In this document: in pieces, positions 43,461-52,399 of the stretch
Layout of the letters: every line of letters starts with the position of its first letter
How positions within the stretch are numbered: position 1 is the stretch's first letter
NCBI RefSeq assembly: GCF_020990385.1
Contig: NZ_CP087598.1
Coordinates: 354,001 to 418,000, forward strand
Length of the DNA: 64,000 bases
Reading direction: 5' to 3'
Source: Paracoccus sp. MA
GTDB lineage: Bacteria; Pseudomonadota; Alphaproteobacteria; Rhodobacterales; Rhodobacteraceae
Translations under genes and position numbers: made by a program
Notes under the pieces: generated by a model
The model's input: the letters and a program-made list of their open reading frames with translations, nothing else
What the model was told of the DNA's origin: nothing
Databases searched by the model: none

Positions 43461-45184
43461 TGGACGACACCCGGCTGCTCTTTCAGGCGCGCTATCCCGC
43501 CACGCTGGCGCGGCTTGCGCGCGAGCTGACCTGCGCCCAGGCCGAGATCTGGAGCTTCGACGACGCGCCGACCCGCCGCGCGGCCGAGGCGGCGCTGGCG
43601 CTGCGCGGGGTGCGGGCGCATTGCCGCTCGGCCTACAAGCCGCTCTTGCACGCCTTCCTGGAAGAGATCGAGACCGCCGGCCTGGCCGAGGCGCGGATCC
43701 TCTGCCCGCGCCATCCCGAAGCCGCGCCGGGGCGCTTCCTGCTGGAAGCCTATCCGCTGCCGGCGCTGTTCCCCCTGACCGAATTCGACCTGCAGGAGGG
43801 GCCGGACAGCGCCGCCATGCCGGCCTATCGCCTGAGCCTCGGCTATGTCTCGGGCATGCGGCGCGAGATGACGGTGCTGGCGCCCAACCGCCTGCATCGC
43901 GACCACGCCATGCAGCCCGCGCTGTCGCCCTGCGGCTGGCTGATCCGGGACGGGCAGGGCGAGAAGCTGCTGACCGATTACGAGACCCTGTATCGCGACG
44001 CCATGCGCGCCGTCGCCGCCGCGCCCTGGCAGAAGGCGCCGTTCTTTCAGGAGCTGGAGATCTCGGCCACGCTGCCGGTCCGCGACCGGGCGCTGGGCTG
44101 GGGCGACGAGGCGGTGTCGCTGGTCGAGGCGCTGCACGAGGACCTGTATTTCTCGCTCATCGAGCATTTCCGGCACCGCTTGGGCCGACCCCCCGGTGAT
44201 CGCGGCCTGCGTCCCGGCCAGATCGTGCCACGCATCCGCCAGGGAGAGGGGCACAGCCTGCGCATCGAGACCCGCCCTTGGGGCCGCAGCGCCGGGGAGG
44301 GCGGCTGCCAGCCGCTCGACCGGGCCCGCGAGGCGCTGTCGCCGCAGCAGATCGCCGCCGAGCTGGCGGGCTTGCCGGGCCGGCCCTTTCATGCCCGCTC
44401 GGTCGCCGGGCGGGTGATCGAGGGGCGCTACCTGCCGGGGCGCGACCGGGCGGTGATGATCTCGGCCGGGCAGCATGCCAACGAGGTCTCGGGCCCCGTG
44501 GGCGCCCTGCGCGCCGCGCAGGAGCTTGCCGGGCGCGAAGGGGCGCATTTCTCGCTTTGCCCGCTGGAGAATCCCGACGGCTATGCGCTGCGCCAGCGGC
44601 TTGCCCGCGACAATCCGCGCCACATGCTGCATGCCGCGCGCTATACGGCGCTGGGCGACGACCTGGAATATCGCCAGGGCCCGCCCGATGCCGAGCGCGC
44701 GCTGCGCGACCAGGCCTATTGCCTGTCGGCGGCGCTGCTGCATGTCAGCCTGCACGGCTATCCGGCGCATGAATGGACCCGGCCGCTCAGCGGCTATGTG
44801 CCGCGCGGCTTCGAAGGCTGGACCCTGCCGCGCGGCTTCTTCCTGATCCTGCGCCATCATCCCGGCTGGGGCGCCGCCGCCGCGCGGCTGGCCGAGGCGG
44901 TGATCGCCCGGCTGCGCCAGGTGCCGGGCCTGGCCGAACGCAACGCCGCGCAGCTGGCGCTGGCGCGGCGGCATGGCGTGCTGCCGGAGGCGCCGCAGGG
45001 CTTCATCCGCATCCTGACCGAGGACCGGCGGGCGCCCGTGCCGCTGATGCTGATCACCGAATGCCCGGACCAGACGCTGCTGGGCGACGGCTTCGTCGCC
45101 GCGCACGAGGCGCAGCGCGCCGCCGTGATCGCCGCCTATGAAGCGTTCCAGCAGCTGGATCTGGGCGACCGCCCGCTCGTCTGA
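43460..45184 (+). CDS. M14-family zinc carboxypeptidase-like protein
   Basis: A 574-residue cytosolic-looking protein (no signal peptide). The first ~320 residues are of unknown type. From about 325 an M14 domain begins, with zinc ligands His and Glu in ISAGQHANEVSGP, the third His in LLHVSLHGYPAHEW, and a candidate catalytic Glu in MLITECPD. TGATG coupling with the alcohol dehydrogenase places it in the glpK operon, an unexpected association. The peptide or amide substrate is not evident. Confidence 0.8.
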   Translation: MDDTRLLFQARYPATLARLARELTCAQAEIWSFDDAPTRRAAEAALALRGVRAHCRSAYKPLLHAFLEEIETAGLAEARILCPRHPEAAPGRFLLEAYPLPALFPLTEFDLQEGPDSAAMPAYRLSLGYVSGMRREMTVLAPNRLHRDHAMQPALSPCGWLIRDGQGEKLLTDYETLYRDAMRAVAAAPWQKAPFFQELEISATLPVRDRALGWGDEAVSLVEALHEDLYFSLIEHFRHRLGRPPGDRGLRPGQIVPRIRQGEGHSLRIETRPWGRSAGEGGCQPLDRAREALSPQQIAAELAGLPGRPFHARSVAGRVIEGRYLPGRDRAVMISAGQHANEVSGPVGALRAAQELAGREGAHFSLCPLENPDGYALRQRLARDNPRHMLHAARYTALGDDLEYRQGPPDAERALRDQAYCLSAALLHVSLHGYPAHEWTRPLSGYVPRGFEGWTLPRGFFLILRHHPGWGAAAARLAEAVIARLRQVPGLAERNAAQLALARRHGVLPEAPQGFIRILTEDRRAPVPLMLITECPDQTLLGDGFVAAHEAQRAAVIAAYEAFQQLDLGDRPLV

Positions 45185-45275
45185 CGGTTGTATTTCCTCC
45201 GGGACAAATTAGGCAAATCGGCTTACCATCCTGAAGCAGAACGATTCCTTGCGACGGCACACCCTGGGGGACAGG

Positions 45276-48068
45276 ATGGACGAACGGATTACGGGCGAGG
45301 TGCGGTTCGCGGTCGTGCTTTACGGCGGCGTTTCGCTGGCGATCTACATGAACGGCATCGCGCAGGAACTCTTGCGCATGGTGCGCGGCAGCTCGGCCCT
45401 GCCCGAGGACGCGCTGGACGAGGGCGAGAAGATCTATCGCCGGCTGTCGCGGGAACTGGCGCGGCCCGGCGAGGGGCGCAGGCGCTTCGTCATCGACATC
45501 ATCTCGGGCACATCGGCGGGCGGCATCAACGGCGTGGCGCTGGCCAAGGCGCTGGTCGTGGGGGCAAGCAACATCGACGTGCTGCGCGACGCCTGGACGA
45601 ACGAGGCCGATATCGGCAAGCTGCTCAACGACCGCAGCGGCCTTTCCGGCAAGCTGCAGCCGGTCGAGTCGCTGCTGGACGGCGGCCATATGTTCAAGAT
45701 GCTGCACGACACGCTTGGCCGGCTGACCGGCGACGGCAAGGCGCTGACCGAGTCGATGGACCTGTTCGTCACCGCCACCGACCTGCAGGGGCGCTATGCG
45801 CCGATCCACCTGACCGGGGCGCGGCTGGATGAACGGGTGCATCGCAGCGTGTTCCACTTTGCCTTTGACGGTTCGGACAAGGAGGTGCGGCGCAACGATT
45901 TCGCCCCCGGCAACGAGGCCATGCTGGCCTTTGCCGCGCGCTGCACCTCGTCCTTTCCGGTGGCCTTTCCGCCGATGCGCTATGCGGACATGCCGGCCTC
46001 GGCGCAGGACCCGGGGCATCGGCGCTTCTTCGGCCATGATCCGGATTATTCCGGCCGGCTGTTCGCCGATGGCGGCTATCTGGACAACCGGCCCTTCAGC
46101 CATGCGATCGAGCTGATCCCCTTTCGGCCGACCACCCTGCCGGGCGCGCGCAAGCTGCTGTTCATCGACCCCTTTCCCGATGCCGGGCCGCAGCCCGACC
46201 GGCCGTCCGGACGGGTGGATTTCCTGCAGAACGCCCGGCTGGCGCTGACCGGCCTGCCGCGCTACGAGGTGATCCGCGACGATATCCGCGCCGTCGCCCG
46301 CATGAACCGGCGGCTGGAACGGCTGGGCACGCTGCAGGCGCGCTGGCGCCGGGATCAGGAACGGGTCGAGGCCGCCGGACGGGTGATGTGCCAGAAGCGC
46401 AAGCCGGACGATCTGGACCAGATGGATCTGGCCGACCTGATGACCGGCGAGCATGAATATCCGCAGAACTATCCGCTCTATCACCACCTGCGGGTCTATG
46501 GCACGACCGACAGGCTGACGGAAATCGTGGCAGGGCTGGCGGGCCACGAGCCGGAATCGGACGTGGCGCTGTATCTGCGCCAGATCCTGCGCGCCTGGCG
46601 CGACGCGAATTTCAGCGCCTATCGCGACGGGTCGCGCGAGACCGAGAACGCCTTCCTGTCGCGCCACGACCTGGATTTCCGGCTGCGCCGCCTGATCCAT
46701 CTGCGCGCCCATGTCGACGAGGCGCTGGACCGGCGCAAGCGCATCGAGGGCGACGAGGTCGCCCGCGGCATGCCGCCCGCGCAGCTGGTGCGGCTGCGCG
46801 AAAAGATCGAGGCGGAGCTGGCCGAGCTGCGCCGGCTGGGCAATCGCGACAGCAGCCAGGCGCGGGCGCTGCTGAGCGATGCCGAGATCGCGCGGCTGGA
46901 GCAGCTGAACTCGGCCGAATACAGCGCGGTGATGCGGCTCGCCACCCTGGACCAGCGTTACGACAGGGCGCGCGAGATCTATCGCCAGACCGAGATCAGG
47001 CCGCTGGTGGACAAGGCGCTGGCCGGGCTGGGCCGGGACATGCGCGCGGCCTTCGACGCCAGCAGCGCCGCCATGCGCGCCGAACTGGCCGCGCCCGCGC
47101 TGCAGCCGCTTCTGGATGTCTATGACGATTTCCACTGGCACGACGTCTTGACCTATCCCTTCCTCGAAGGCTCGGAGCTGCAGGAGCACGCGCAGGTCGA
47201 GGTGTTCCGCATCAGCCCCGCCGACAGCGGGCTGAACCCGCGCCCCGACAAGCTGGCGGGGATCGCGGTCGGCGCCTTCGGCGGCTTCCTGAACCGCGAC
47301 TGGCGCGAGCATGACATCCTCTGGGGCCGCCTCGACGGCGCCGAGCGCATCGTCGCCGCGCTGATGTCCGACCGTCCCGAGGCCGAGCGCAAGGCCTGGA
47401 TCGACGAATTGCAGGGCCGGATCCTGGCCGAGGAATATGGCGAGCCCGCCGGGCAGACGCGTCGTCTGGCGCTGCTGAAGGCCAAGCTGAGCGATGCCCG
47501 GATCGACGAGGACGCCTTCGAGGACACCGCCGCCCGGGCGCTGGGGGTCAAGGATGCCGCCGCGCTGGATCTCGGCCGCTTCGGGGCGCATTACAAGGAC
47601 CTCAAGCCCATCGGCCCGCGCCCGCGCGACATTGCCGCCTGGGGCAGCCGCAGCATGGCGATCCTGTCGCGCATGATCGACGATCTGCCCGATGACGGCA
47701 TCCTGCGCATCCTGGGCACGCGGGGGGCGACGGCGCTGCGGGCCGGGGGCGGGCTGGTCTCGGCCCTGACGCGCTTCGCCTTGCCGGGCAGCTACCGGCG
47801 CATGATGGCCGACCGCTTCCTGCTTCTCGCCATGCTGGCCGGCCTGCTGGTGCTGCTGCTCTCGCCCTGGCTGGGCGCAGGCGCGGCCGGGATCGGCATC
47901 GCGCTGGCCGGTGCTGCAGCCTGGGCCTGGCTGGTGGTCTACAGTTTCGGGCGCTGGCTGCGCGGCCGCAAGCGGGCCTTTGCGCTGCTGCGCGGCCTGC
48001 TGTTCCTTGCCGCGCTGGCGTTGATGGTCCTGGGCGTGGTCGCTGTCGCAAACTATCTGTCCGGCTGA
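45276..48068 (+). CDS. Patatin-like phospholipase with C-terminal membrane segments
   Basis: A 930-residue protein of the long patatin-related type. [23 protein letters not shown] carries the oxyanion loop, [16 protein letters not shown] the nucleophilic Ser, and [13 protein letters not shown] the catalytic Asp of the Ser-Asp dyad. The long middle is helical and charged. Near the C-terminus three hydrophobic stretches ([54 protein letters not shown]) would anchor it. Start at 45276 for the typical [12 protein letters not shown] start. Predicted membrane-bound lipid acyl hydrolase. Confidence 0.88.
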   Translation: MDERITGEVRFAVVLYGGVSLAIYMNGIAQELLRMVRGSSALPEDALDEGEKIYRRLSRELARPGEGRRRFVIDIISGTSAGGINGVALAKALVVGASNIDVLRDAWTNEADIGKLLNDRSGLSGKLQPVESLLDGGHMFKMLHDTLGRLTGDGKALTESMDLFVTATDLQGRYAPIHLTGARLDERVHRSVFHFAFDGSDKEVRRNDFAPGNEAMLAFAARCTSSFPVAFPPMRYADMPASAQDPGHRRFFGHDPDYSGRLFADGGYLDNRPFSHAIELIPFRPTTLPGARKLLFIDPFPDAGPQPDRPSGRVDFLQNARLALTGLPRYEVIRDDIRAVARMNRRLERLGTLQARWRRDQERVEAAGRVMCQKRKPDDLDQMDLADLMTGEHEYPQNYPLYHHLRVYGTTDRLTEIVAGLAGHEPESDVALYLRQILRAWRDANFSAYRDGSRETENAFLSRHDLDFRLRRLIHLRAHVDEALDRRKRIEGDEVARGMPPAQLVRLREKIEAELAELRRLGNRDSSQARALLSDAEIARLEQLNSAEYSAVMRLATLDQRYDRAREIYRQTEIRPLVDKALAGLGRDMRAAFDASSAAMRAELAAPALQPLLDVYDDFHWHDVLTYPFLEGSELQEHAQVEVFRISPADSGLNPRPDKLAGIAVGAFGGFLNRDWREHDILWGRLDGAERIVAALMSDRPEAERKAWIDELQGRILAEEYGEPAGQTRRLALLKAKLSDARIDEDAFEDTAARALGVKDAAALDLGRFGAHYKDLKPIGPRPRDIAAWGSRSMAILSRMIDDLPDDGILRILGTRGATALRAGGGLVSALTRFALPGSYRRMMADRFLLLAMLAGLLVLLLSPWLGAGAAGIGIALAGAAAWAWLVVYSFGRWLRGRKRAFALLRGLLFLAALALMVLGVVAVANYLSG

Positions 48069-48204
48069 CGCAGCCCGCGCGCGCGCTCGTCGCAAAACGA
48101 CACCGGCCTGTCGCAATACGGCCGGACCCTTGCGGCTTGCGGTTGGAAAAAGACGGCAACGGGGATAGAGGCGAACCGGAGCGGGCAGGCGCGTCGATCT
48201 GGGC

Positions 48205-48232
48205 TTGCACATGCCGGCGCCTGCGCTATCCG
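48205..48232 (+). promoter_or_regulatory. Candidate promoter for folD
   Basis: TTGCAC at 48205-48210 and TATCCG at 48227-48232 with 16 bases between, about 60 bases ahead of the folD start in a 227-bp intergenic region. Pattern match only. Confidence 0.35.
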
Positions 48233-48295
48233 CGAGCGGGGCGGGCGGCCGATGCCATCCGCAACACGGTGCGGAACGCAAAGGAGATTGGGCGA

Positions 48296-49186
48296 ATGGG
48301 AGCAGCGATCATCGACGGCAAGGCTTTTGCGGCCGGGGTTCGGGCGCGGGTTGCCGGGCATGTGGGGCGGCTGCAGGCCGCGCACGGGGTGGTGCCGGGC
48401 CTGGCGGTGGTGCTGGTGGGCGAGGATCCGGCCAGCCAGGTCTATGTCAGGAACAAGGGCATCCAGACCCGCGAGGCCGGCATGGCGAGCTTCGAGCACA
48501 AGCTGCCGGCCGAGACCGCGCAGGCGGAACTGCTGGCGCTGATCGAAGGGCTGAATGCCGATCCGGCGGTGCACGGCATCCTGGTGCAGCTGCCGCTGCC
48601 CGCGCATATGGACGCCGATGCGGTGATCAACGCCATCGATCCCGCGAAGGACGTGGACGGGTTCCATATCTCGAATGTCGGGCTGCTGGGGACCGGGCAG
48701 AAGAGCATGGTGCCCTGCACGCCTCTGGGCTGCCTGATGCTGTTGCGCGACCGGCTGGGCGATCTGGCCGGGCTGAACGCGGTGGTGGTGGGGCGCTCGA
48801 ACATCGTCGGCAAGCCGATGGCGCAGCTGCTGCTGGGGGACAGCTGCACGGTGACCATCGCGCATTCGCGCACGAAGGACCTGGCCGGCCTGTGCCGGAC
48901 GGCCGATATCCTGGTCGCGGCGGTGGGCCGGCCGCGGATGATCCGCGGCGACTGGATCAGGCCGGGGGCGACGGTGATCGACGTGGGCATCAACCGCATC
49001 GCGGAGGAGGGCCGCTCGCGGCTGGTCGGCGACGTGGATTTCGAGGCTGCCGCGCAGGTCGCCGGCGCCATCACCCCGGTGCCGGGGGGCGTCGGGCCGA
49101 TGACCATCGCCTGCCTGCTGGCGAATACGCTGACCGCCTGCTGCCGGGCCAATGGCTGGCCCGAGCCCGAGGGCCTGACCGCCTGA
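48296..49186 (+). CDS. folD: Bifunctional methylenetetrahydrofolate dehydrogenase/cyclohydrolase
   Basis: Interconverts 5,10-methylene-THF, methenyl-THF and 10-formyl-THF using NADP. 296 residues, usual size. [14 protein letters not shown], the ILVQLPLP segment, KDVDGFH and [11 protein letters not shown] are all present. AAGGAG precedes the ATG at 48296. Followed by purU across a repeat element. Together with gcvTHP at the other end of the window these enzymes handle folate C1 units. Confidence 0.96.
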   Translation: MGAAIIDGKAFAAGVRARVAGHVGRLQAAHGVVPGLAVVLVGEDPASQVYVRNKGIQTREAGMASFEHKLPAETAQAELLALIEGLNADPAVHGILVQLPLPAHMDADAVINAIDPAKDVDGFHISNVGLLGTGQKSMVPCTPLGCLMLLRDRLGDLAGLNAVVVGRSNIVGKPMAQLLLGDSCTVTIAHSRTKDLAGLCRTADILVAAVGRPRMIRGDWIRPGATVIDVGINRIAEEGRSRLVGDVDFEAAAQVAGAITPVPGGVGPMTIACLLANTLTACCRANGWPEPEGLTA

Positions 49187-49189
49187 GCG

Positions 49190-49240
49190 CGCCGCCGGAC
49201 CGGGGCGCTGCCCCGGACCCCGGGATATTTGCACAAGAAA
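49190..49240 (+). repeat. Intergenic hairpin plus ATATTTG repeat, copy 2
   Basis: After folD: CCGGGGCG and CGCTGCCCCGG-type hairpin, then ACCCCGGGATATTTGCACAAGAAAGAAA. It has the same layout as copy 1 behind gcvH but with a diverged tail. Could act as a leaky terminator between folD and purU. Confidence 0.55.
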
Positions 49241-49276
49241 GAAATCAGGGCCTTTGCCCTCTCAGTGGAGAGCCAG

Positions 49277-50161
49277 ATGAAGAAATACACGCTGACGGTC
49301 GCCTGCCCCTCGACCCGCGGCATCGTCGCCACCGTGGCCGGCTTCCTGGCCGAGCACGGCTGCAACATCACCGACAGCTCGCAATTCGACGATACCGAGA
49401 CCGGGCGCTTCTTCATGCGCGTCAGCTTCGTCTCCGAGGAGGGCGTGGGGCTGGAGGAATTGCGCGCCGGGCTGGCCGAGCCGGCCAAGCCCTTCGGCAT
49501 GGACTATGCCATCCATGACGAGGCCGAGAAGATGAAGGTGGTGATCATGGTCAGCCGCTTCGGGCATTGCCTGAACGACCTTCTGTATCGCTGGCGCATC
49601 GGGGCCTTGCCGATCGACATCGTGGCGGTGATCAGCAATCACATGGACTATCAGAAGGTGGTGGTGAACCACGACATCCCCTTCCACTGCATCAAGGTCA
49701 CCAAGGAGAAAAAGCCGCAGGCCGAGGCGCAGCTGATGGCGGTGGTCGAGGATTCCGGCGCCGAGCTGGTGGTGCTGGCGCGCTACATGCAGGTGCTGTC
49801 GGATGCGCTGTGCAAGAAGATGTCGGGGCGGATCATCAACATCCACCATTCCTTCCTGCCGAGCTTCAAGGGCGCCAACCCCTACAAGCAGGCTTTCGAG
49901 CGCGGGGTGAAGCTGATCGGCGCGACCAGCCATTACGTGACCGCGGATCTCGACGAGGGCCCGATCATCGAGCAGGACATCATCCGGGTGACGCATGCGC
50001 AATCGCCCGAGGACTATGTCAGCCTCGGCCGCGACGTGGAAAGCCAGGTTCTGGCCCGCGCCATCCACGCCCATATCCACCGCCGGGTGTTCCTCAACGG
50101 CAACAAGACCGTCGTCTTCCCGGCGTCTCCGGGAAGCTACGCATCCGAGAGGATGGGCTGA
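49277..50161 (+). CDS. purU: Formyltetrahydrofolate deformylase
   Basis: Hydrolyses 10-formyl-THF to formate and THF, balancing folate pools with glycine. The 294 residues comprise an N-terminal ACT domain (YTLTVACPSTRGIVATVAGFLAEHGCNI) and a formyltransferase domain with active-site INIHHSFLPSFKGANPY and LDEGPIIEQD. The ATG at 49277 is preceded by GTGGAG and gives the standard N-terminus; the frame open to 49229 lies in the repeat. Ends in a clear terminator. Confidence 0.95.
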   Translation: MKKYTLTVACPSTRGIVATVAGFLAEHGCNITDSSQFDDTETGRFFMRVSFVSEEGVGLEELRAGLAEPAKPFGMDYAIHDEAEKMKVVIMVSRFGHCLNDLLYRWRIGALPIDIVAVISNHMDYQKVVVNHDIPFHCIKVTKEKKPQAEAQLMAVVEDSGAELVVLARYMQVLSDALCKKMSGRIINIHHSFLPSFKGANPYKQAFERGVKLIGATSHYVTADLDEGPIIEQDIIRVTHAQSPEDYVSLGRDVESQVLARAIHAHIHRRVFLNGNKTVVFPASPGSYASERMG

Positions 50162-50170
50162 AACAGCGCC

Positions 50171-50194
50171 GGGCGGCCATCGAGCCGCCCTTTT
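50171..50194 (+). terminator. Intrinsic terminator of purU
   Basis: GGGCGGC (50171-50177) and GCCGCCC (50184-50190) form a 7-bp stem with a CATCGA loop followed by TTTT, ten bases after the purU stop. Confidence 0.82.
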
Positions 50195-50213
50195 CGCGCC
50201 CGCCGCTTCACCG

Positions 50214-50236
50214 TTGGAAAAATACTCCCGCCGGAG
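50214..50236. repeat. GGGTATTTGG-family repeat, copy 3 (inverted, short)
   Basis: TTGGAAAAATACTCCC followed by GCCGGAGG. Read in reverse it gives GGGAGTATTTTTCCAA, a variant of the GGGTATTTGGAAAA core. It lies between the purU terminator and the convergent sulP gene. Confidence 0.45.
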
Positions 50237-50273
50237 GCAAGACCTCCCAGCAGGCACGGCGCGCGCAGAATCG

Positions 50274-51941
50274 CTATGACCCGTGACGCCGGCGCAGCGC
50301 CTCCTCGACCGTCGGCGCATAGCGCGCCAGCGGACGGCGCAGCCCATGCGTCAGCAGCACCCGGCGGATGTCGCGGCTGGTGCCGGTCAGCCACAGCGCG
50401 ATGCCGCGGCGCTGCGCCTTGTGCGCCAGTCCCTCGATCATGTTGGCGCCGGTGGAATCCAGGAAGGGCACGGCGCTGAAATCCACCACCAGCACCCGGA
50501 ACCCGTCCTGGATGCGATCCAGGACCGAGCCGATCGAGGCCGTGGCGCCGAAGAACAGTGCTCCCGAGATGCGATAGACCACCACGTCGCGCGGCTGCGG
50601 CTGGTCCGGGCGCGGCTGGGCGCTGTCGGCCGTGTCGGCGCCGACCAGCGCCTCGACCCCCACGGCCTGGCTCATGCGCTGGATGAACAGCACCGAGCCG
50701 AGCGCCAGGCCCACCACGATGGCCTCGGTCAGGTCGCGGAAGATCGTCAGCCCGAAGGTGACCAGCAGCACCGCCGCCTCGCCCCAGCCCGAGCGCAGCA
50801 GGATGGCGATGGCGGGTTTCTCGATCATGTTCCAGGCCACCACTGCCAGCACGCCGGCCAGCGCCGCCAGCGGGATATAAGACGCCAGCGGTGCCGCCAG
50901 CAGCATGAAGCCCAGCAGGAACAGCGCATGCAGCATCCCCGCCACCGGCCCATGCGCCCCCGCGCGCACATTGGTCGCCGTCCGCGCGATGGTGCCAGTG
51001 ACGCAGATGCCGCCGAACAGCGCCGAGCCCATATTGGCCACGCCCTGCGCCACCAACTCGCAATTCGAGCGGTGGCGGCGGCCGGTCATGCCATCCGCGA
51101 CCACCGCCGAAAGCAGCGATTCGATGGCGCCGAGCAGCGTCAGCGACAGGGCGGCGGGCAAGAGCGTCAGCACCCTGTCCAGCGACAGCTCCGGCAGCGC
51201 CGGGGCGGGCAGGGTCGAGGGGATGCCGCCGAAGCGGCTGCCGATGGTCGCGACATCCGCCCCCGTCGCCGCGGTGAAGCCCGCCGCCAGCGCCACGGCG
51301 ATCAGCATGCCGGGCCAGTGCGGCCGGGCGCGCTTCAGCCCCAGGATCACCGCGATCGTTCCCAGCGCGATCCCCAGCGCGGCGGGGGACAGGCTGGCGC
51401 GGGCTTGCCAGAGGGCGGGGATCTTTTCCACCAGCTCGCCCGGCTCATGGGCCAGGGACAGGCCGAAGATCTCCTTCAGCTGGCTGGTGAAGATGATCAC
51501 CGCGATGCCGGCGGTGAAGCCGACCGTCACCGGAAAGGGGATGAACTTGATGAAGGTGCCCAGCCTGAGCAGCCCGATGGCGACCAGCATCAGCCCCGAC
51601 AGGAAGGTCGCCAGGATCAGCCCCGACATGCCGTGCTGCGCCACGATGCCGGCGACCAGCACGATGAAGGCCCCCGCCGGCCCGCCGATCTGGTAGCGCG
51701 AGCCGCCAAGCGCCGAGACCAGGAAGCCGCCGACGATGGCGGTATAGAGCCCCTGCGCCGGCGAGGCGCCGGAGGCGATGGCGATGGCCATCGACAGGGG
51801 CAGCGCCACGATGGCGACGGTCAGCCCGGCCAGGGCATCGGCGCGCAGTTGGGCCGCGCCATAGCCCTCGCGCAGGACGGTGATCAGTTTCGGGGTGAAC
51901 AGCGGCGCAAATCCGGGCGCCGCGCTTGCCTGCTGGTTCAT
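50274..51941 (-). CDS. SulP-family inorganic anion transporter
   Basis: A 555-residue membrane transporter. About 10-12 hydrophobic helices cover residues 35-420, opening with the SulP signature (DALAGLTVAIVALPLSMAIAIASG and GLYTAIVGGF). A cytosolic STAS domain at the C-terminus has DFSAVPFLDSTGANMIEG, where DST is the anti-sigma-antagonist-like switch site. Substrate may be sulfate, bicarbonate or another anion; there is no adjacent carbonic anhydrase or cys gene to decide. Convergent with purU. Confidence 0.92.
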   Translation of the reverse strand: MNQQASAAPGFAPLFTPKLITVLREGYGAAQLRADALAGLTVAIVALPLSMAIAIASGASPAQGLYTAIVGGFLVSALGGSRYQIGGPAGAFIVLVAGIVAQHGMSGLILATFLSGLMLVAIGLLRLGTFIKFIPFPVTVGFTAGIAVIIFTSQLKEIFGLSLAHEPGELVEKIPALWQARASLSPAALGIALGTIAVILGLKRARPHWPGMLIAVALAAGFTAATGADVATIGSRFGGIPSTLPAPALPELSLDRVLTLLPAALSLTLLGAIESLLSAVVADGMTGRRHRSNCELVAQGVANMGSALFGGICVTGTIARTATNVRAGAHGPVAGMLHALFLLGFMLLAAPLASYIPLAALAGVLAVVAWNMIEKPAIAILLRSGWGEAAVLLVTFGLTIFRDLTEAIVVGLALGSVLFIQRMSQAVGVEALVGADTADSAQPRPDQPQPRDVVVYRISGALFFGATASIGSVLDRIQDGFRVLVVDFSAVPFLDSTGANMIEGLAHKAQRRGIALWLTGTSRDIRRVLLTHGLRRPLARYAPTVEEALRRRHGS

Positions 51942-52007
51942 CTGGGCCGCACCTTCGCGAAGGAGGCGGCGGGATCGTCGGCTGTCTGTCGGCGGTCGCC
52001 GTCGCGA

Positions 52008-52265
52008 TTACGTCTGCGGACCGGATTTCAGCCGCACGCCGCGCCCGCCCGAGGGGCTGGCGGCGCCCTCGCCGATCAGCTCGATCCCGGCGGCCTCCAG
52101 CGCCTCGACCACGCGGGTCAGGCTTTCGACCACGCCGCGCACATTGCCGTCGCTGGCCTCCATGCGCTGGATGGTCGGGACCGACAGGCCCGAGAGCTCG
52201 GCCAGGCGCTTCTGGTCGATGCCAAGCAGGGCACGCGCCGCACGCATCTGGGCCGAGGTCATCAT
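52008..52265 (-). CDS. Small XRE-family helix-turn-helix regulator
   Basis: An 85-residue protein, mostly a single Cro/C1-type HTH (MRAARALLGIDQKRLAELSGLSVPTIQRMEAS). Two adjacent ATGs (52265, 52262) fit; the longer frame to 52322 is not needed. It lies 66 bases upstream of sulP on the same strand, so it may control itself or sulP. Confidence 0.82.
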   Translation of the reverse strand: MMTSAQMRAARALLGIDQKRLAELSGLSVPTIQRMEASDGNVRGVVESLTRVVEALEAAGIELIGEGAASPSGGRGVRLKSGPQT

Positions 52266-52351
52266 GCAGTGATTTCCAATCCTTGATAATGGATGTCTAG
52301 CAGGGTGATAGTGATATTTCAAACATCATTTCTACCGGCTCAGCCATGGAA

Positions 52352-52377
52352 AAAGGCCCCCGCGGGCGGGGGCCTTT
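52352..52377. terminator. Bidirectional intrinsic terminator
   Basis: AAAGGCCCCCGC and GCGGGGGCCTTT form a 12-bp perfect stem with U-runs on either strand. It ends the TonB receptor gene on the minus strand; nothing on the plus strand approaches it. Confidence 0.85.
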
Positions 52378-52399
52378 CCTATGCGTCTGCCGGGCTGGA

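Noticed and set aside
45054..48281. A 1075-codon open frame antisense to the patatin gene
   Set aside because: No domain, low-complexity residues, and the sense frame carries all patatin motifs.
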